Shown in pieces: positions 54,495 to 63,421 of a stretch of DNA of 64,000 nucleotides. Origin of the DNA: Pseudomonas azerbaijanoccidentalis. GTDB taxonomy: Bacteria > Pseudomonadota > Gammaproteobacteria > Pseudomonadales > Pseudomonadaceae. The stretch is from the NCBI RefSeq assembly GCF_019145495.1, contig NZ_JAHSTU010000004.1, positions 310,001-374,000 of the forward strand, given 5' to 3'. The notes under the pieces were generated by a model. It was not told the origin of the DNA. It saw nothing but the letters and a program-made list of their open reading frames with translations, and ran no database searches. Within the stretch, counting starts at the first letter, position 1; every line of letters begins with the position of its first letter. Position numbers and translations under genes: made by a program.

Positions 54495-55825
54495 GCCGCT
54501 TGTGTCCGCGCTTGCGCCATCAAGGCCTCGATTTCGGCGACCGTTTTCGGTACGCCTTTGGTGAGGATTTCACAGCCGGTTTTGGTAACCACTACGTCGT
54601 CCTCGATGCGCACGCCAATGCCGCGCCATTTCTTCGCCACATTCTGGTTGTCCGGGGCAATGTAGATCCCCGGCTCCACGGTCAGCGCCATGCCGACTTC
54701 CAGCACGCGCCATTCGCCGCCGACCTTATATTCGCCGACGTCATGCACATCCATGCCCAGCCAGTGGCCGGCGCGGTGCATGTAAAACGCCCTATAGGCT
54801 TCGCTGGCGATCAGCTCGTCGACATTGCCCTGCAACAAACCCAATTCGACCAGGCCGGATGTAATCACCCGAACCGTGGCCTCGTGGGCCTGATTCCAGT
54901 GTTTATTCGGGGCGATCTCGGCAAAGGCTGCTTCCTGCGCCGCCAGCACCAACTCATAGATCGCTTTCTGCTCCGCCGAATACTTGCCGTTGACCGGCCA
55001 GGTACGAGTGATGTCGCTGGCGTAGCAATCGATTTCGCAACCGGCGTCGATCAGCACCAGATCGCCGTCCTTGAGCACGGCGTCATTCTGCTGGTAATGC
55101 AGGATGCAACTGTTGCGCCCCGTGGCGACGATCGATCCGTAGGCTGGCATCTTCGCGCCACCCTTGCGGAATTCGTAATCGAGTTCGGCTTCGAGGCTGA
55201 ATTCGTGCAAACCGGCCCGGCTGGCCTGCATGGCCCGCACGTGCGCCTGGGCGGAAATCCGTGCGGCCTCGCGCATCACTTTCACTTCTGCTGCCGATTT
55301 ATACAGGCGCATGTCATGAAGCAGATGATCCAGGGCAACGAATTCGTTCGGTGGCTGAGCGCCGAGGTTCGCTTTGGAACGGATCACGTTGATCCACTCC
55401 ATCAGGTGCCGATCGAATTCCGGGTTGCTACCCATGGCTGAATACACCCGGTCGCGGCCTTCGATCAGCCCCGGCAGGATGTCGTCGATATCGGTGATCG
55501 GGAAAGCGTCGTCGGCACCGAAGTCGCGAATCGCGCCTTCCTGCCCGGCCCGCAGGCCATCCCACAACTCTCGCTCGGCGTTGCGCTCGCGGCAGAACAA
55601 AATGTATTCACCGTGCACGCGCCCGGGCATCAACACCAGAACGGCCTGAGGCTCGGGAAAACCGCTGAGGTACTGGAAGTCGCTGTCCTGACGGTAGACG
55701 TGCTCGACGTCGCGGTTGCGAATGGCCACCGCGGCGGCGGGCAGGATGGCGATGCTGTTGGGTTCCATCTGCGCCATCAGGGCCTTGCGGCGACGGCTGT
55801 ATTCCGATTTCGGGATATGGATCAT
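54491..55825 (-). CDS. pepP: Xaa-Pro aminopeptidase PepP
   Basis: 444 residues, pita-bread metallopeptidase M24. Dimetal ligands are the Asp residues in 'LVLIDAGCEIDCYASDITRTW', His in 'HRAGHWLGMDVHD', and Glu residues in 'LTVEPGIY' and 'GIGVRIEDDVV'. It removes N-terminal residues before proline. Full length. It follows the UPF0149 gene by 27 bases and overlaps ubiH by four bases. Confidence 0.97.
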   Translation of the reverse strand: MIHIPKSEYSRRRKALMAQMEPNSIAILPAAAVAIRNRDVEHVYRQDSDFQYLSGFPEPQAVLVLMPGRVHGEYILFCRERNAERELWDGLRAGQEGAIRDFGADDAFPITDIDDILPGLIEGRDRVYSAMGSNPEFDRHLMEWINVIRSKANLGAQPPNEFVALDHLLHDMRLYKSAAEVKVMREAARISAQAHVRAMQASRAGLHEFSLEAELDYEFRKGGAKMPAYGSIVATGRNSCILHYQQNDAVLKDGDLVLIDAGCEIDCYASDITRTWPVNGKYSAEQKAIYELVLAAQEAAFAEIAPNKHWNQAHEATVRVITSGLVELGLLQGNVDELIASEAYRAFYMHRAGHWLGMDVHDVGEYKVGGEWRVLEVGMALTVEPGIYIAPDNQNVAKKWRGIGVRIEDDVVVTKTGCEILTKGVPKTVAEIEALMAQARTQAA

Positions 55826-55852
55826 GGGCAGATGGTTTTCCCTTTCCTACGA

Positions 55853-56410
55853 TTAATGCAGAGACGGTTTGGCAGCCGGTGCATCCGACTTCTTGGTCTC
55901 GGAGAACAGCAGCAGCGGCGCGACGCGCAAGTACTCCATGACTTCCATATAGTCGGTTTCGCCGTCTTCGGACTCTTCCAGCGCGTCTTGCACTTGGGAA
56001 ATCGCCGCCAGGTCCTGCAACACTTCAGTAGCCTCGGTGCTCAGGGCGCTGCTGTCGCGGCAGTTCAGGCCGAAACCGCTGAGGAAGCCCTGGCACCACT
56101 GACCCAGCGCGATGGCACGATCAGCCAGGGGCGCGTCGTCGGTTGGCAGCAGCAGAACGACGGTCACGTCGTCGCCGGTGAGCTCGCCTTTAACCATTTC
56201 TTGCAGGCCGATCAGGGCGTTGCGAACGTTGTCCTGCGGCTCGCTTTCGAGCAGTTCGGCAGCATCGATCAACCACTCTTCGGCATTGAAACCGGCGCCG
56301 GCGCAGCTGCGGCCGAGCAACAGTCCATGCAGTTCGGCAGGCGAGACATTGTGGCCGCTGGAGGTCAGCAGGGTGGCGAAGGCGTTGTACGGGGAATTCT
56401 GAATGGTCAT
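55853..56410 (-). CDS. UPF0149 (YgfB/YecA-like) family protein
   Basis: 185 residues, all-helical acidic protein of the UPF0149/YgfB family ('[19 protein letters not shown]', '[11 protein letters not shown]', '[12 protein letters not shown]'). It is the first gene of the operon leading to pepP, ubiH and ubiI, as in E. coli ygfB-pepP-ubiH. In P. aeruginosa the YgfB protein has been linked to AmpDh3/AmpC control and beta-lactam tolerance. Function here is inferred. It is divergent from the TIGR02449/zapA genes. Confidence 0.93.
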   Translation of the reverse strand: MTIQNSPYNAFATLLTSSGHNVSPAELHGLLLGRSCAGAGFNAEEWLIDAAELLESEPQDNVRNALIGLQEMVKGELTGDDVTVVLLLPTDDAPLADRAIALGQWCQGFLSGFGLNCRDSSALSTEATEVLQDLAAISQVQDALEESEDGETDYMEVMEYLRVAPLLLFSETKKSDAPAAKPSLH

Positions 56411-56530
56411 GGGCAGCTAGGCGCCAGACGGCGCTATGTCTAGAATGAAGGCCTTGTATCCTACATCGACAGACTCGCCAAGACTATTAAAGGCTGTCCG
56501 CCAGCTACCCCGTCAGACACAGTGGACAAT

Positions 56531-56740
56531 ATGGAAGACACCGACCTGCAAGCGCTGATGGCCAGACTCGAACTGCTCATTACCCGAGTCGAGCAACTTA
56601 AGAGCCAAAACGGACTCTTACTAGCTCAGGAAAAGACCTGGCGCGAGGAACGCGCGCACCTCATTGAAAAAAACGAAATCGCCCGGCGTAAGGTCGAATC
56701 GATGATTTCGCGCCTCAAGGCCCTGGAGCAAGACTCATGA
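56531..56740 (+). CDS. TIGR02449 family small coiled-coil protein
   Basis: 69 residues from the ATG at 56531; a GTG three codons earlier is possible. Nearly all is a heptad coiled coil ('LMARLELLITRVEQLKSQNGL' region and 'RRKVESMISRLKALEQDS'). The stop overlaps the zapA start by four bases. This small gene is conserved directly before zapA in pseudomonads, which suggests a division-related partner of ZapA, perhaps ZapB-like; that is inference. Confidence 0.9.
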   Translation: MEDTDLQALMARLELLITRVEQLKSQNGLLLAQEKTWREERAHLIEKNEIARRKVESMISRLKALEQDS

Positions 56741-57054
56741 GTTCAAGCAATAGCGTCACCGTGCAGATCCTCGACAAAGAGTATTCGATCATCTGCCCCC
56801 AGGAAGAACGCAGCAACCTGGTGAGCGCCGCCCGCTATCTGGACGGCAAGATGCGCGAAATTCGCAGCAGCGGCAAAGTCATCGGTGCCGACCGTATCGC
56901 CGTGATGGCCGCGCTGAACATTACTCACGACCTGCTTCACAAAGAAGAACGCCCGGATATTCAGGCCAGCGGTTCGACCCGCGAACAGGTGCGTGACCTG
57001 CTTGATCGCGTCGATCTGGTGCTCGCGACCGATCCGGACGTCACCAAAGGCTGA
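56737..57054 (+). CDS. zapA: Cell division protein ZapA
   Basis: 105 residues. N-terminal globular part 'VTVQILDKEYSIICPQEE' and a C-terminal helix are those of ZapA, which cross-links FtsZ filaments at midcell. GGAGCAAGACTC before the ATG lies inside the upstream coding region, with ATGA overlap, so the two proteins are coupled. 6S RNA follows, as in other gammaproteobacteria. Confidence 0.96.
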   Translation: MSSSNSVTVQILDKEYSIICPQEERSNLVSAARYLDGKMREIRSSGKVIGADRIAVMAALNITHDLLHKEERPDIQASGSTREQVRDLLDRVDLVLATDPDVTKG

Positions 57055-57073
57055 TTCACGTCACCGCTTGCGG

Positions 57074-57079
57074 TATACT
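57074..57079 (+). promoter_or_regulatory. -10 element of the 6S RNA promoter
   Basis: TATACT lies seven bases before the expected 6S RNA 5' end and just after the zapA stop. A weak -35 is all that can be seen 17 bases upstream. Confidence 0.6.
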
Positions 57080-57085
57080 CGCATC

Positions 57086-57263
57086 ACTCCCTGGGGTGCT
57101 TGCCAGTTGGCGATGTCCCTGAGCCGATTTGCTATACCCTGGAGGTTGCACGTTGGGCTGGTGTGCATGTCCGCTAGACGGAAAGCCTTAAAGCCTACTG
57201 CATCTTCCACCTTGAACTTTCGGGTTCAAGGGCTAAGTCGACAGCGGTACATCCGGGGAGCCT
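57086..57263 (+). ncRNA. ssrS: 6S RNA
   Basis: About 178 nt between zapA and the 5-formyl-THF cyclo-ligase gene, the classic place of ssrS. The sequence has the pseudomonad 6S hallmarks: 5' 'CTCCCTGGGGTGCTTGCCAG', internal 'CCCTGAGCCGATTTGCTATA' and 3' 'GTACATCCGGGGAGCC', whose ends pair to form the closing stem around the open-promoter-like bubble. 6S RNA binds sigma-70 RNA polymerase in stationary phase. Ends are estimates (few-base uncertainty). Confidence 0.95.
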
Positions 57264-57272
57264 GATTCCAGT

Positions 57273-57308
57273 CCGATGCCGGTTTAAATACCGGCATCGG
57301 CTTTTTTA
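57273..57308 (+). terminator. Rho-independent terminator after 6S RNA
   Basis: Stem CCGATGCCGGT / ACCGGCATCGG with an 8-base loop and a T-run of six (57302-57307). Confidence 0.93.
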
Positions 57309-57350
57309 CGGGTACGCTTTTACGTATCCGCACTGCTGAAGCCCGAATCC

Positions 57351-57956
57351 ATGACCGAACCTGCGCTGCTACCCCGCCCGCAACTTCGACGCATGCTGCG
57401 CAAGGCCCGCCGCGCACTGACACCCAGTCAGCAGCGCCAGGCCGCTCGCGGGCTGTACAAGCAATTGGCTCAGCAACCGCTGTTTCGCCGCGCAAAACAC
57501 ATTTCTCTCTATCTGCCGACCGACGGTGAAATCGATCCGCGCTTGTTGCTGCGTGCCGCTCAACGTCGAGGCAAGGCCACCTATCTGCCGGTGCTCAGCG
57601 CCTGGCCACGAACCAAGATGGTGTTCCAGCGCATCCGCCCCGGTGAAAAGCTCAAACCCAACCGTTTCCGGATTCTCGAACCCAGGCACAACCTCGCCCG
57701 CCAACGCAAAGTCTGGGCGCTGGATCTGGTGCTGTTGCCATTGGTCGGTTTTGACGATGTCGGCGGACGCTTGGGCATGGGCGGCGGCTTCTATGATCGG
57801 AGCCTGGCGTACCTGGCGCGGCGTAAGGACTGGCGCAAGCCGACGCTGCTGGGGCTGGCCCATGAATGTCAGAAGGTCGAGCGATTGGCTCAAGCGAGCT
57901 GGGATGTACCGTTGCAAGGAACGGTCACGGACAAGGCCTGGTACTACGCGGGCTAG
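57351..57956 (+). CDS. 5-formyltetrahydrofolate cyclo-ligase
   Basis: 201 residues. ATP and folate motifs: 'RKARRALTPSQQRQAARGL' near the N-terminus, 'LYLPTDGEIDPRLLL' and the glycine-rich signature 'DVGGRLGMGGGFYDR'. It converts 5-formyl-THF to 5,10-methenyl-THF in one-carbon metabolism (YgfA/MTHFS). Its location next to 6S RNA is conserved in E. coli as well. A weak ribosome site precedes the ATG. Confidence 0.96.
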   Translation: MTEPALLPRPQLRRMLRKARRALTPSQQRQAARGLYKQLAQQPLFRRAKHISLYLPTDGEIDPRLLLRAAQRRGKATYLPVLSAWPRTKMVFQRIRPGEKLKPNRFRILEPRHNLARQRKVWALDLVLLPLVGFDDVGGRLGMGGGFYDRSLAYLARRKDWRKPTLLGLAHECQKVERLAQASWDVPLQGTVTDKAWYYAG

Positions 57957-57991
57957 ACGCCACTGGTGTCAGCGGCGTCGAAAGGGCAGTG

Positions 57992-58147
57992 TTAGCGCTT
58001 GAACGCCGTCGACTGTTGCTGCAACTGGGCCACTTCAACCGGCGCATCGGTCTTGTTGGCCCACAGGCTTTGGGCATAGCCAGTGGTCACGACGCCGAGG
58101 CCGAACAAAATAACCAAAATCCATAGTAAATCCGGTTTGCGTTTCAT
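57992..58147 (-). CDS. Small single-pass membrane protein, hypothetical
   Basis: 51 residues; too short for many gene callers. Basic start 'MKRKPDLLW', one hydrophobic helix (residues 7-24) and a polar tail 'NKTDAPVEVAQLQQQSTAFKR'. GGGGGG lies just upstream of the ATG. It is convergent with the cyclo-ligase gene. No named family recognised. The conserved-looking layout (helix then Gln-rich tail) suggests a real membrane microprotein. Confidence 0.75.
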   Translation of the reverse strand: MKRKPDLLWILVILFGLGVVTTGYAQSLWANKTDAPVEVAQLQQQSTAFKR

Positions 58148-58344
58148 CGATTGCCCCCCAAAGGCACATCAACACGATGACAGCAGCGGTTTCCATTTTG
58201 TAGGCCGTGCAGCAGCGTCAAGCTCTAAAGGCCGGCATTTTGCGGCAACGTGAACCGCTGCGCAAATGCTGGCGTCAACCGACTGTCGGTTTGTCATAAA
58301 ATTGCCCGACAACCTGCCCACTGACCTCGCAAGGAGCAAAAAAC

Positions 58345-58794
58345 ATGGCCTATTGGCTGATGAAATCCGAGCCAGACGAACTCTCGATCAAAGGCCTGGA
58401 AAAGCTTGGCAAAGCGCGTTGGGACGGGGTTCGCAACTATCAGGCGCGCAATTTCCTGCGCGCAATGGCCGTCGGAGACGAGTTCTTCTTCTATCACTCC
58501 AGCTGCCCGGAGCCGGGGATTGCCGGGATCGGCAAGATCGTCGTAGCCGCCTATCCGGACCCGACGGCGCTCGAACCTGAGAGCCATTACTACGACCCGA
58601 AGGCAACACCAGACAAAAACGCCTGGAGCGCAATTGATGTCGCGCATGTCGAGACGTTTTCCAGGGTATTGAAGCTGGATTATCTGAAGCAGCAGACGGC
58701 ACTGGCGGAAATGCCGTTGGTGCAGAAGGGCTCGCGACTGTCGGTGATGCCAGTGACGGCCGAGCAATGGGCGGCAGTTACTGCGCTGCGCTGA
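58345..58794 (+). CDS. EVE domain protein
   Basis: 149 residues, a single EVE domain (PUA-like/YTH-related fold): 'YWLMKSEPDELSIKGLEK', 'WDGVRNYQARNFLRAMAVGDEFFFYHS', 'WSAIDVAHVETF', 'LPLVQKGSRLSVMPVTAEQW'-type ends. EVE proteins are thought to bind modified nucleobases in RNA or DNA. Full length; AAGGAG precedes the ATG. Neighbours are unrelated. A REP pair follows. Confidence 0.94.
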   Translation: MAYWLMKSEPDELSIKGLEKLGKARWDGVRNYQARNFLRAMAVGDEFFFYHSSCPEPGIAGIGKIVVAAYPDPTALEPESHYYDPKATPDKNAWSAIDVAHVETFSRVLKLDYLKQQTALAEMPLVQKGSRLSVMPVTAEQWAAVTALR

Positions 58795-58800
58795 CGGGCG

Positions 58801-58876
58801 CAAAAAGATCGCAGCCTTTGGCAGCGCCTACGCCGAGCACGGTTCCCTGTAGGAGCTGCCGAAGGCTGCGATCTTG
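58801..58876. repeat. REP pair (family 1)
   Basis: AAAAAGATCGCAGCCTTTGGCAG.. and the inverted ..CTGCCGAAGGCTGCGATCTT; the left unit has GCGCCTAC. Between the convergent EVE and FliL-like genes. Confidence 0.88.
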
Positions 58877-58900
58877 GCAATCACTCAGACAAACCAAGTC

Positions 58901-59308
58901 TTACTGAATAATGAGGTTGTTGAACAACAGATCCTCAACCACCGGCTTGCCGGTTTCATCATTCATGATCTGCTGGGTTTGCTTCAACGCTTCCTGACGC
59001 AGTTTCTCTTTGGCCTCGACGTTGTTCATCGTCTCGGTGGTCTGCTGCGCGAACAGCGCCACCAGCTGATTACGAATCAGCGGCTCATTGGCCTTGACCG
59101 CTTTGGTCGCTTCGTCACCGGTGACCCGCAACGCCACATCGGCCTTGTAGACTTTGAGCTTCTGGGTACCGTCCAACCCGTAGTTACCCACGAACGGCGG
59201 GCTCAGGGTGATGTAATTGACCTTCGGAGCTTCACCTTCTTTGGCTTCTTCGGCCATCGCTGCCACAGGCAGAGACAGGGCCAGCATCAACATGATCCAC
59301 GCTTTCAC
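58901..59308 (-). CDS. FliL-like periplasmic protein (orphan)
   Basis: 135 residues from a GTG at 59308 with AAGGAGCGAATT upstream. The N-terminus 'VKAWIMLMLALSLPVAAMA' looks like a cleavable signal peptide, whereas flagellar FliL has a membrane anchor. The mature part matches the FliL beta-strand and helix pattern ('YITLSPPFVGNY', 'LKVYKADVALRVTG', 'PLIRNQLVALFAQQ', 'VVEDLLFNNLIIQ'). No flagellar genes are adjacent. Role unknown; perhaps a stomatin-like periplasmic protein. Confidence 0.88.
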   Translation of the reverse strand: MKAWIMLMLALSLPVAAMAEEAKEGEAPKVNYITLSPPFVGNYGLDGTQKLKVYKADVALRVTGDEATKAVKANEPLIRNQLVALFAQQTTETMNNVEAKEKLRQEALKQTQQIMNDETGKPVVEDLLFNNLIIQ

Positions 59309-59458
59309 AATTCGCTCCTTATCCGGTTTGCGGCCTAGCATAACGACCCGCCGCGCAAGCACAAGCTTATGGCTGACTATCAGGGCCGGGCATGCTCGTT
59401 GACCCGTCGACTCACACACCTACACTTATCGGCCATCACTCCCAAAGGAATAGCCCTG

Positions 59459-60436
59459 ATGAAAGCCGTGCTGTGCAAAGCCTTCGGCCCTGCCGAATCG
59501 CTGGTGCTGGAAGACGTCGCCAGTCCTGTCGCGAAGAAGAACGAAATCCTGCTGGACGTGCACGCCGCCGGGGTCAACTTCCCCGACACGCTGATCATCG
59601 AGGGCAAGTATCAGTTCAAGCCGCCCTTCCCGTTTTCTCCAGGCGGCGAAGCGGCCGGCGTGGTCAGCGAAGTGGGTGAAAAGGTCAGCCACCTGAAAGT
59701 CGGCGACCGGGTCATGGCCCTCACAGGCTGGGGCAGCTTCGCCGAACAGGTCGCGGTGCCGGGCTACAACGTGCTGCCGATTCCGCCATCGATGGACTTC
59801 AACACCGCCGCTGCCTTCAGCATGACTTACGGCACCTCGATGCACGCGCTCAAGCAACGCGGCAACCTGCAACCGGGTGAAACCCTGCTGGTCCTCGGCG
59901 CCTCCGGCGGTGTCGGCCTGGCCGCTGTAGAAATCGGCAAAGCCATGGGCGCCCGGGTAATCGCCGCTGCCAGCAGCGCCGAAAAGCTCGCCGTGGCCAA
60001 GGCCGCGGGCGCCGATGAACTGATCAACTACAGCGAAACCAGCCTCAAGGACGAAATCAAACGCCTGACCGACGGCCAAGGCGCCGACGTGATCTACGAC
60101 CCGGTGGGCGGCGACCTGTTCGACCAAGCCATCCGCGCCATTGCCTGGAACGGCCGCCTGCTGGTGGTCGGCTTCGCCAGCGGTCGCATCCCCGAACTGC
60201 CGGTCAACCTCGCTCTGCTCAAAGGTGCGGCCGTCCTTGGCGTGTTCTGGGGCTCATTTGCCCAGCGCCAGCCGCAGGATAACGCCGCAAACTTCCAGCA
60301 ACTGTTTGGCTGGTTTGCCGAAGGTAAGCTGAAACCGTTGGTATCCCAGGTGTACCCGCTGAGCAATGCTGCTCAAGCCATCAATGATCTCGGCCAGCGC
60401 AAGGCGGTTGGGAAAGTGGTGGTACAAGTTCGCTGA
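59459..60436 (+). CDS. NADPH:quinone oxidoreductase (zinc-less MDR family)
   Basis: 325 residues from the ATG at 59459 (AAAGGAA upstream). GroES-like N-domain 'AAGVNFPDTLIIEGKYQ', 'FSPGGEAAGVVSEVGEKV' and a Rossmann domain 'LLVLGASGGVGLAAVEIGKAM' with 'YDPVGGDLFDQA'. No structural zinc cysteines. The family (QorA-like/YhdH-like) reduces quinones or enones with NADPH. The substrate is not determined. Same place as PA5234 beside glpT. Confidence 0.94.
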   Translation: MKAVLCKAFGPAESLVLEDVASPVAKKNEILLDVHAAGVNFPDTLIIEGKYQFKPPFPFSPGGEAAGVVSEVGEKVSHLKVGDRVMALTGWGSFAEQVAVPGYNVLPIPPSMDFNTAAAFSMTYGTSMHALKQRGNLQPGETLLVLGASGGVGLAAVEIGKAMGARVIAAASSAEKLAVAKAAGADELINYSETSLKDEIKRLTDGQGADVIYDPVGGDLFDQAIRAIAWNGRLLVVGFASGRIPELPVNLALLKGAAVLGVFWGSFAQRQPQDNAANFQQLFGWFAEGKLKPLVSQVYPLSNAAQAINDLGQRKAVGKVVVQVR

Positions 60437-60483
60437 GACCCAAAGGAGTCTGGACTTCGCCAAGCGTTGTCCAGACCAATCCA

Positions 60484-61098
60484 CTAAAGCATCTTGCGAA
60501 TCTCCTCCGGCAAATACCTTACATACCGGGAAGTCGGGTTGTTCAGGCATTGCCGGACGATGATCGGTACCTTCCTGTTCAGCCTGGCTATCAGCGCCAG
60601 ACGCCGCTCGGGCGATAACGTTGTTGTAGAGAACGCGTTCGACAAATAGGCCCGGGTGTAATGAAACGCAGCGGAATCAACCCACGATTGCTCTGCGGTA
60701 TGAACAATGACTTCGTTGAGATCGCGACACCTCAATTCCTTGAGCCATTGGTTGGTGTGGAGCGGCAATGTCGTGTTGAACCGGAATTGCATGGGAGCGA
60801 TCACTTCCTGCTCTGCCGGCCTGCCGTCTTCAACTGTCCACGGTTTGAATCGCCACTGCTCGATGGCAACCCGGGTTGCCTCGGCCAAATCGTGGTGATC
60901 GCTTTGCAGAATGCTCACCTTGCCGACCGAGCCATCGAAATTGACCGTGAACCTGACCCGGACATCACCGATGATCCCGGCCCTTTGCAGGGCGATCGGG
61001 TAAACCGGCCTGGGGTTGCTTTCGGGTATCAGAAAAAACTCCGCCGCCATTGCCTCGCCAGATAGCGCCCACATCACCAACAACACAAACCACCGCAT
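60484..61098 (-). CDS. TonB C-terminal domain exported protein with C-terminal extension
   Basis: 204 residues from the ATG at 61098 (GGGGAGGGGTT upstream). A cleavable signal peptide ends near residue 19 ('AMA'). A TonB-C fold follows ('PRPVYPIALQRAGIIGDV', 'VRFTVNFDGSVGKVSIL', 'ATRVAIEQWRFKPW', residues 25-90). There is no N-terminal transmembrane anchor of TonB type and no proline-rich linker, and no exbB/exbD nearby, so it is unlikely to be an energy transducer. About 95 residues after the TonB-C part have no recognised domain. Convergent with the quinone oxidoreductase gene. Confidence 0.86.
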   Translation of the reverse strand: MRWFVLLVMWALSGEAMAAEFFLIPESNPRPVYPIALQRAGIIGDVRVRFTVNFDGSVGKVSILQSDHHDLAEATRVAIEQWRFKPWTVEDGRPAEQEVIAPMQFRFNTTLPLHTNQWLKELRCRDLNEVIVHTAEQSWVDSAAFHYTRAYLSNAFSTTTLSPERRLALIARLNRKVPIIVRQCLNNPTSRYVRYLPEEIRKML

Positions 61099-61427
61099 AA
61101 CCCCTCCCCTTTGCGCCTCAAAATGCCAGTGTTGGCAGCAGGACAAAGGTTAAAGAGCGAGGCTCTTGAGCTGAAGATCATGACTTCCGGTAACAGTGCA
61201 GGACTTTTCCTAAAGACCTGCGTTATTCCTGCCAGCCGGAAGCTTGAAAAGCGAAAGCAGTAACAACTCCTACAACGCCCTTCATTTATATCTGAGCGAC
61301 ATGTTCATAAAGGAATGCTCGAATTCCAACATTTTCACTGTTTTGCCGATGAGAACCGGTGCTATTTTCGGTAACGAAACTGTAACATTCGCATCCGCAG
61401 TCAAAACAAGAAAACTGGAGCTCCTGA
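61099..61427. other. Divergent TonB-C / glpT promoter region
   Basis: 329 bases without a gene; AT-rich near 61270-61400. It holds promoters for both divergent genes. A small palindrome (61366-61379) lies 49-62 bases before glpT. Confidence 0.5.
61366..61379. promoter_or_regulatory. Candidate operator upstream of glpT
   Basis: TTTCG and CGAAA flank 4 bases. Position suits a repressor such as GlpR, but I cannot confirm the match to its consensus. Confidence 0.3.
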
Positions 61428-62777
61428 ATGTTTGCTTTCTTTCGTCCTGCCGCACATCAGGCTCCATTGCCTGAAGAGAAAATAGACAGCACCTACCGCC
61501 GCCTGCGCTGGCAAATCTTCGCTGGTATCTTTATTGGCTATGCCGGTTACTACCTGCTGCGCAAAAACTTCTCCCTGGCCATGCCTTACCTGATCGAAGA
61601 GGGCTATACCCGCGGTGAGCTGGGCGTGGCGCTGTCGGCGATTGCCATTGCCTACGGCTTGTCCAAGTTCCTGATGGGCATCGTTTCCGACCGCTCCAAC
61701 CCGCGCTTCTTCCTGCCGTTCGGCCTGATGGTCTCGGCTGCGGTGATGTTCATTTTCGGTTTCGCGCATTGGGCAACGTCCAGCGTGACCATCATGTTCG
61801 TCCTGCTGTTCATCAATGGCTGGGCGCAGGGCATGGGATGGCCGCCAAGTGGCCGGACCATGGTGCACTGGTGGTCGCAGAAGGAACGCGGTGGCGTGGT
61901 GTCGCTGTGGAACGTGGCGCATAACGTCGGCGGCGGCTTGATCGGCCCGCTGTTCCTGATCGGCATGGGTCTGTTCAATGACTGGCACGCCGCGTTCTAC
62001 GTGCCGGCAGCCGTGGCCATGGCCGTGGCGGTGTTTGCCTTCATCACCATGCGCGACACCCCGCAATCGGTGGGCCTGCCACCCATCGAGAAGTACAAGA
62101 ACGATTATCCGGAAGGCTACGACGCCAGCCACGAAGAAGAATTCAGCGCCAAGGAAATCTTCGTCAAATACGTGCTGCGCAACAAAATGCTTTGGTACAT
62201 CGCCTTGGCCAACGTCTTTGTCTACCTGCTGCGTTATGGCGTACTGGACTGGGCACCGACGTACCTCAAGGAAGCCAAGGGCTTCACCGTGGATAAAACG
62301 TCCTGGGCGTACTTCTTCTATGAGTGGGCAGGTATTCCGGGCACGCTGCTGTGTGGCTGGATGTCGGACAAGATTTTCCGTGGCAACCGCGGCCTGACCG
62401 GCATGGTATTCATGGCGCTGGTGACCGTGGCGACGCTGGTGTACTGGCTCAACCCAGCCGGTAACCCTACCGTCGACATGATCGCGCTGGTGTCCATTGG
62501 CTTCCTGATCTACGGCCCGGTAATGCTGATCGGCTTGCAGGCACTAGAGCTGGCGCCGAAGAAAGCCGCCGGTACGGCAGCGGGGTTCACCGGTCTGTTC
62601 GGTTATCTGGGTGGTTCGGTCGCGGCCAGTGCAGCGATGGGCTACACCGTGGACCATTTCGGCTGGGACGGCGGTTTCGTCCTGCTGATCGGCGCCTGCC
62701 TGCTGGCAATGGCTTTCCTTGCGCCAACGTTGTGGCACAAGCAAGTCGCCAGTCAGAGCCGCGAAGCCATCGCCTGA
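61428..62777 (+). CDS. glpT: Glycerol-3-phosphate transporter GlpT
   Basis: 449 residues, major facilitator family, twelve membrane helices. The N-terminal signature '[33 protein letters not shown]' begins at residue 22 (split core RRLRWQ and [12 protein letters not shown]); basic residues for phosphate binding are in these and helix 7. It exchanges glycerol-3-phosphate for phosphate and also admits fosfomycin. CTGGAGCTCCTGA precedes the ATG. The last 25 bases overlap the convergent ChaC-like gene. Confidence 0.97.
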   Translation: MFAFFRPAAHQAPLPEEKIDSTYRRLRWQIFAGIFIGYAGYYLLRKNFSLAMPYLIEEGYTRGELGVALSAIAIAYGLSKFLMGIVSDRSNPRFFLPFGLMVSAAVMFIFGFAHWATSSVTIMFVLLFINGWAQGMGWPPSGRTMVHWWSQKERGGVVSLWNVAHNVGGGLIGPLFLIGMGLFNDWHAAFYVPAAVAMAVAVFAFITMRDTPQSVGLPPIEKYKNDYPEGYDASHEEEFSAKEIFVKYVLRNKMLWYIALANVFVYLLRYGVLDWAPTYLKEAKGFTVDKTSWAYFFYEWAGIPGTLLCGWMSDKIFRGNRGLTGMVFMALVTVATLVYWLNPAGNPTVDMIALVSIGFLIYGPVMLIGLQALELAPKKAAGTAAGFTGLFGYLGGSVAASAAMGYTVDHFGWDGGFVLLIGACLLAMAFLAPTLWHKQVASQSREAIA

Positions 62778-63421
62778 TCAGCCTTTGATTTACAGCGCTT
62801 GAGCCGCGCCTCCAGATTCCGGTCTGGCATGGCGTGGCTACGCAGGGCGTGTGCGGTCTGCTCGACATAATCGCGAGTGGTGCCGTAGCGCCCGCAAGCG
62901 TTTTCAAATACATGGCTCAGCACATGATCCGGCAAATTGCCGGCGTAGCTGGGCAAATGTCGCTCCAGAACAAAGCCTAATGCCTGAACCTGGCTGCCAT
63001 CTTCGAGACGGCAGTTGAGCCAGTGTGGGCGATAAGAAGGGAACGGCATCTCGCGCTGCCAAAGTGCATACAGCGACGCTTCAAGTTGCTCTTCCGGCAG
63101 ACGATAGGCAAACCCGCTGCAAGATCCACCGCGATCCAGCCCAAATACCAGGCCGGGCATTTCCGGTGTGCCGCGATGTTCGTGGGACCACAGGTACAAA
63201 CCGCGATGGTACCCATGCACTCGCCCGCGAACCCGTTCAACCGCCGTGCACTCGGGACGCCAGATCAGTGAACCGTAAGCGAACAACCACACCGGCCCAC
63301 CCTTGTGGCGCGCCATGGTCGATTGCATCGAGCTCAGTAATTGTTCGTGCGTGAGCTGCGGCCCCAGATCGAGCCGCGGAGGGTAAGCCAGATTCAAAAT
63401 GGACGATTCAATGGCGCTCAT
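62753..63421 (-). CDS. ChaC-like gamma-glutamylcyclotransferase
   Basis: 222 residues. The substrate-binding glycine loop '[11 protein letters not shown]' (Tyr49-Leu52) and '[20 protein letters not shown]' plus the catalytic Glu in 'LWQREM' are those of the ChaC/GGCT type, which cleave glutathione or gamma-glutamyl amino acids to 5-oxoproline. Its 3' end overlaps glpT by 25 bases, tail to tail. Upstream DNA is AT-rich (63470-63600). Start has no strong ribosome site. Confidence 0.92.
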   Translation of the reverse strand: MSAIESSILNLAYPPRLDLGPQLTHEQLLSSMQSTMARHKGGPVWLFAYGSLIWRPECTAVERVRGRVHGYHRGLYLWSHEHRGTPEMPGLVFGLDRGGSCSGFAYRLPEEQLEASLYALWQREMPFPSYRPHWLNCRLEDGSQVQALGFVLERHLPSYAGNLPDHVLSHVFENACGRYGTTRDYVEQTAHALRSHAMPDRNLEARLKRCKSKADQAMASRL

